From an uncultured Sphingomonadaceae bacterium (GTDB lineage: Bacteria; Pseudomonadota; Alphaproteobacteria; Sphingomonadales; Sphingomonadaceae), in assembly GCA_938016505.1 (NCBI GenBank), contig CALLWN010000283.1, positions 1-11,603 of the forward strand: a DNA stretch of 11,603 nucleotides, in the 5' to 3' direction. The notes beneath the pieces are model-generated. The model was not told where the DNA came from. It did no database searches and was given only the letters and a program-made list of their open reading frames with translations. A program made the translations under genes and the position numbers. Shown one piece after another: positions 8,559-11,603 of this stretch (its first letter is position 1; every line of letters starts with the position of its first letter).

Positions 8559-8582
8559 GACGGATTTGACATAATATATATT
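8555..8582 (+). promoter_or_regulatory. Putative sigma-70 promoter for the antiporter-mazG unit
   Basis: TTGAGA (8555-8560) and TATATT (8577-8582) each match the consensus at five of six bases and are 16 bases apart; TATTAT (8579-8584) at 18 bases is an alternative -10. This is the most AT-rich patch in the window, and the expected RNA would carry a leader of about 75 bases before the GTG at 8665. The -10 box lies inside the palindrome described separately. Confidence 0.5.
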
Positions 8583-8592
8583 ATCATGTCAA
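8566..8592. promoter_or_regulatory. AT-rich palindrome overlapping the -10 region, candidate operator
   Basis: TTGACAT (8566-8572) and ATGTCAA (8586-8592) are perfect inverted arms. Between them lies the 10-bp palindrome AATATATATT (8573-8582), off-centre by three bases. A dyad over the -10 box is a common repressor-site layout. The regulator is not identifiable; no transcription factor gene is in the window. Confidence 0.5.
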
Positions 8593-8664
8593 GGCGCCGC
8601 GGACCTTGGGTGTGACCGCGTCGCGCGCAGTGACAAGCCCGCGCCTACCCTCCATAAGGCTGCC

Positions 8665-9867
8665 GTGGCTGCTCATGACCTCATCGATACCCTGGTGGCC
8701 GCGACGGTCCTGGCCTTCCTGTTCGGCTTCGCCGCCCAGAGGCTGAGACTGCCACCGCTTGTCGGCTACATGCTCGCCGGCGTGGCGGTCGGACCCCACA
8801 CGCCGGGCTATGTGGGCGACATCGCCCTCGCCCGGCAGCTGGCGGAAATTGGCGTCATCCTCCTCATGTTCGGCGTCGGCCTCAAGATTTCGGTGCGTGA
8901 CCTGTGGGAAGCCCGCCGGGTCGCGTTGCCGGGTGCGATCGTCCAGATGGGAACAGCAACCCTTCTCGGACTGGCCGCGGGCCAGGTCCTGCTTGGGTTT
9001 GGCCTTCGCGAAAGCCTGGTCCTCGGCGTCTCGCTTTCGGTTGCAAGTACTGTGGTTCTGCTTCGTGCGCTCGAAGCGCGGCAGATGGTCGACACAGGCG
9101 TTGGGCGGCTCGCCGTCGGATGGCTGGTCGTCGAGGATATCGCGATCGTGCTCGCCATCGTCGCCCTGCCCGCCCTCGTGGCCTCGTTCGATGAGGCCGG
9201 TGCAGTGCGGGGCGAACTCGGTCGCTCGCTCGCGCTTACCTTCGTCAAGATTGCTGTCTTTGTCGGCCTCATGGTGCTTGTCGGCTCCCGGCTCTTCCCG
9301 TGGCTCATCGTGCGGGTGGCCCATGGCCGGAGCCGTGAGCTGCTCTCGCTGGGAACGCTCGCCCTGTCGCTGGGAATGGCCTGGGTTGCCTATGCCGTCT
9401 TCGATGCCTCCTTTGCACTGGGCGCCTTCCTCGCCGGCGTGGCCCTGAACGGGACGCGCCTGTCGGCCAGCGTGGCCGAAAACTCGCTCCCGCTGCGGGA
9501 TACCTTTGCGGTGCTTTTCTTCGTCGCCGTTGGCATGTTGTTTGACTGGAGAATCCTCGTGGAACGTCCCGGCGGAGTCGCGGTTGTCCTTGCGATCATC
9601 GTGATCGGCAAGGGCGTGGCCGCTTTTCTCATCGCCCGCGCGCTGGGGACCCGCGAAGCGGACTCGCTCTACGCTGCGGCGGCGCTGGCCCAGATTGGCG
9701 AATTCTCGTTCGTGCTCGCCGGCATGGGTCTCGCCCTCGGGGTGATGTCGGCACAAGCTCATGGCCTTGTGCTGGCCGCTGCCCTGCTCTCGATCCTGCT
9801 CAACCCCCTTCTGTTCCACCTGGCGGCCCGTTACGGCGCCAGCGCGCCGGTTCCATCTGCGGCATGA
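8665..9867 (+). CDS. CPA2-family cation:proton antiporter, membrane domain only
   Basis: The 400-residue inner-membrane protein is of the Na_H_Exchanger type (KefB/KefC/YbaL group), exchanging Na+ or K+ for H+. Family marks are RLRLPPLVGYMLAGVAVGP (26-44), AEIGVILLMFGVGLKIS (60-76), SVASTVVLLRALE (125-137), VVEDIAIV (155-162, with the membrane aspartate D158), FALGAFLAGVALNGT, FFVAVGMLFDW, and IGEFSFVLAG near the end. About a dozen hydrophobic helices fill the length. YbaL/Kef relatives usually carry a C-terminal TrkA-N/RCK domain of about 150 residues. Here the frame stops right after the last helix and mazG starts in an ATGA overlap, so the domain is absent rather than frameshifted. The start is GTG 8665, with AAGG 5 bases upstream and the MAAH start common in this group. 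Ion choice cannot be read from sequence. Confidence 0.92.
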   Translation: MAAHDLIDTLVAATVLAFLFGFAAQRLRLPPLVGYMLAGVAVGPHTPGYVGDIALARQLAEIGVILLMFGVGLKISVRDLWEARRVALPGAIVQMGTATLLGLAAGQVLLGFGLRESLVLGVSLSVASTVVLLRALEARQMVDTGVGRLAVGWLVVEDIAIVLAIVALPALVASFDEAGAVRGELGRSLALTFVKIAVFVGLMVLVGSRLFPWLIVRVAHGRSRELLSLGTLALSLGMAWVAYAVFDASFALGAFLAGVALNGTRLSASVAENSLPLRDTFAVLFFVAVGMLFDWRILVERPGGVAVVLAIIVIGKGVAAFLIARALGTREADSLYAAAALAQIGEFSFVLAGMGLALGVMSAQAHGLVLAAALLSILLNPLLFHLAARYGASAPVPSAA

Positions 9868-10637
9868 CATCATCACCGGACCCCGGCGCAGCACTCGCCC
9901 GGCTGCTCGAAATCATGGCACGATTGCGGGGGCCGGGCGGCTGCCCGTGGGATCGGGCGCAGGATTTCGCTTCGATCGCCCCCTACACGATCGAGGAGGC
10001 CTATGAGGTCGCTGATGCGATCGCCCGTCACGACATGGCAGATCTCAGGGATGAACTCGGCGACCTCCTTCTGCAGGTCGTATTCCATGCCCGCATGGCT
10101 GAGGAAGCAGGCAGCTTCGCATTCGCCGACGTGGCCGAAGCCATTTGCGCAAAGATGGAGCGGCGCCATCCGCACGTGTTCGCAGACGGCACGGCCGAAA
10201 CCCCCGAGGCCGTCGTCACGAACTGGGAAGCGATCAAGGCCGCCGAGAAACCGAGGGAGTCCGTGCTCGACGGGGTTGCGCGGGCACTCCCTGCCCTGCT
10301 CCGGGCCGACAAGCTGTCGCGCCGCGCCGCGCGCGCCGGCTTCGACTGGCCCGACGCCGAGGGCGCGCGCGCGAAGCTGATCGAGGAAATGGCGGAACTC
10401 GACGCTGCCGAAGGGACGGCGGCGCGTCTCGAGGAGGCCGGCGACCTGCTGTTCGCCGCTGCCAGCTGGATCCGCAAGCTTGGCATCGACCCCGAGGCGG
10501 CCCTGAGGGCAGCCTGCGACAAGTTCGAGCGACGGTTCCGGGTGATCGAGCAGGCCCCCGGATTTGCCGATCTTCCGGCTGAGAAGCAGGAGCAGCTCTG
10601 GCAGGCTTCCAAGCAGACGGATCAAAGCGCCCGGTAA
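9864..10637 (+). CDS. mazG: Nucleoside triphosphate pyrophosphohydrolase MazG
   Basis: This cytoplasmic house-cleaning enzyme cleaves (d)NTPs to NMP and pyrophosphate; in E. coli it also affects ppGpp-linked survival. The 257 residues contain two tandem all-alpha MazG domains. The first has [18 protein letters not shown] (21-38), EEAYE (44-48: E44, E45, E48) and DELGDLL (63-69: E64, D67), which bind Mg2+. The second has KLIEEMAEL (171-179) and EEAGDLLFA (190-198), so its acidic set is also kept. The middle RHPHVFAD (101-108) and NWEAIKA (120-126) are typical. ATG 9864 overlaps the antiporter stop, implying translational coupling. The last 16 bases overlap the converging hflX, whose neighbourhood is a familiar one for mazG in alphaproteobacteria. 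Pairing with a cation antiporter is less usual in my experience. Confidence 0.97.
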   Translation: MTSSPDPGAALARLLEIMARLRGPGGCPWDRAQDFASIAPYTIEEAYEVADAIARHDMADLRDELGDLLLQVVFHARMAEEAGSFAFADVAEAICAKMERRHPHVFADGTAETPEAVVTNWEAIKAAEKPRESVLDGVARALPALLRADKLSRRAARAGFDWPDAEGARAKLIEEMAELDAAEGTAARLEEAGDLLFAAASWIRKLGIDPEAALRAACDKFERRFRVIEQAPGFADLPAEKQEQLWQASKQTDQSAR

Positions 10638-11603
10638 CGCGCCCTGGCCACTTCTCCGATCCGGATGGTCATGCGCACCATGCCCTCGGTCTCGGCTTCG
10701 GCAAGCACCTCGGCATTGGCATGAAGCCAGGCGCGGCGCCGGCCGTCCGACGGGTGCAAGGTGACCGTTTCTGCGGACGCACTTTCCCCAAGGGAATGGG
10801 CAATCGCTGAGACCAGGGCGTCGAGTCCTTCTCCGCTCAATGCCGAAACGAGAAGGCGTCCAGGCCGCGAGGCAAGCGCCCGGCGCGCTGGCGCATCGAG
10901 CAGATCAGCCTTGTTGAGCACTTCCAGCACCGGGGTCCGGCCGTCCGTGAGTCCGAGCGACTCCAGCACCGCCCCGACATCGGCGGCCTGGGCTTCGCTG
11001 TCCGGGTGGGCGATGTCGCGCACATGAACGACGAGGTCGGCCTCGGTCACTTCCTCGAGCGTGGCGCGGAATGCCGCAACGAGCTCGGTTGGAAGATCGG
11101 ACACGAAGCCGACCGTGTCGGAGAGGATTGCGGTCCCCGCCCCGGGAAGGCGGATCCGCCGCATGGTCGGATCGAGAGTTGCAAACAGGAGATTCTCCGC
11201 GAGCACGCCCGCGCCGGTCAAGCGGTTGAACAGGCTGGACTTGCCTGCGTTCGTGTAGCCGACAAGGGCGATGACCGGCACAGGCGCCTTGCGGCGGCGG
11301 CTGCGGTGGAGGCCGCGGGTACGCCGCACATCGTCCAGCTCCCGACGGATCCGCGCGATTCGATCACGCAGCAGGCGGCGGTCGGCTTCGATTTGGGTTT
11401 CGCCAGGGCCGCCGAGGAAGCCGAAGCCGCCCCGCTGGCGCTCGAGGTGAGTCCAGGTACGAACCAGTCGGCCAGCCTGATACTCGAGATGGGCGAGCTC
11501 GACCTGCAATCGTCCCTCGGCAGTCGCGGCCCGCTCCCCGAAGATTTCGAGAATGAGGCTGGTGCGGTCGATCACTTTCGCGCCGGTTGCCTGCTCAAGG
11601 TTC
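10622..11603 (-). CDS. hflX: GTPase HflX (5' end beyond the window)
   Basis: HflX is a ribosome-associated GTPase that splits stalled 70S ribosomes, notably under heat stress. 326 residues are visible, open to the right edge; about 100 N-terminal residues are missing against the usual 430 or so. The apparent GTG start at 11575 is internal, since the frame continues upstream as [10 protein letters not shown], which is HflX sequence. Visible parts: [15 protein letters not shown] (11-25), the signature [21 protein letters not shown] (58-78), a basic coiled helix (79-105), then the G domain with GYTNAGKS (115-122), LFATLDPT (139-146), DTVGFV (162-167), NKAD (230-233) and SALSGEG (253-259). The short C-terminal domain ends near the mazG stop, which it overlaps by 16 bases. 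In alphaproteobacteria hfq often lies just upstream of hflX; that is beyond this window. Confidence 0.97.
   Translation of the reverse strand, partial: NLEQATGAKVIDRTSLILEIFGERAATAEGRLQVELAHLEYQAGRLVRTWTHLERQRGGFGFLGGPGETQIEADRRLLRDRIARIRRELDDVRRTRGLHRSRRRKAPVPVIALVGYTNAGKSSLFNRLTGAGVLAENLLFATLDPTMRRIRLPGAGTAILSDTVGFVSDLPTELVAAFRATLEEVTEADLVVHVRDIAHPDSEAQAADVGAVLESLGLTDGRTPVLEVLNKADLLDAPARRALASRPGRLLVSALSGEGLDALVSAIAHSLGESASAETVTLHPSDGRRRAWLHANAEVLAEAETEGMVRMTIRIGEVARARYRAL

Noticed and set aside
8590..8608. CAAGG and CCTTG arms around 9 bases, considered as a terminator after the small membrane protein gene.
   Set aside because: Only 5 base pairs, no T-run, and it overlaps the stronger AT-rich palindrome and the leader of the next gene.
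8584..9894. Minus-strand frame of 436 codons opposite the CPA2 antiporter.
   Set aside because: Very hydrophilic, His/Asp/Arg/Glu-rich translation typical of the antisense of a membrane protein gene.
10638..11603. GTG at 11575 as the true hflX start.
   Set aside because: The frame continues upstream with HflX-like residues to the window edge, and a start there would remove the N-terminal HflX domain.

Overview
The window looks like chromosomal DNA from a GC-rich alphaproteobacterium, most likely a member of the Sphingomonadales. The support is base composition, the order holB-metG-tatD-PhnP-like hydrolase, a zinc-less MetG-type methionyl-tRNA synthetase, mazG tail-to-tail with hflX, and family-level resemblance of several proteins. 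The taxon is an inference. I see no rRNA, tRNA, CRISPR array, phage gene, transposase or attachment site, and no stretch above 300 bases lacks a gene.

Layout, left to right. (1) A secreted protein of unknown function on the minus strand runs off the left edge. It is divergent from a small potassium-channel-like membrane protein on the plus strand, whose ribosome binding site lies in a hairpin. (2) thiC (thiamine pyrimidine synthesis) is on the minus strand behind a clear TPP riboswitch. A tandem 14-bp repeat separates it from holB. (3) holB (DNA polymerase III delta') and metG overlap by ATGA. (4) A CaCA-family calcium/sodium antiporter on the minus strand sits between metG and tatD. Its 3' end overlaps metG, and its 5' end faces tatD across a spacer with two related inverted repeats. 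(5) tatD, a PhnP-like metallo-beta-lactamase-fold hydrolase and a 56-residue membrane protein form a tightly overlapping plus-strand run. (6) After an AT-rich palindromic promoter region come a CPA2-type cation:proton antiporter without the usual C-terminal nucleotide-binding domain, and mazG, overlapping by ATGA. (7) hflX comes in from the right edge on the minus strand and overlaps the end of mazG.

Most genes are housekeeping: clamp loading, tRNA charging, nucleotide sanitation, ribosome rescue, thiamine synthesis and metal-dependent hydrolases. Three are cation transport or channel proteins. I do not see a convincing undescribed multi-gene system. The items most worth following up are the intergenic DNA structures, the altered channel selectivity filter, the antiporter lacking its regulatory domain, the small membrane protein, and the uncharacterised secreted protein at the left edge.
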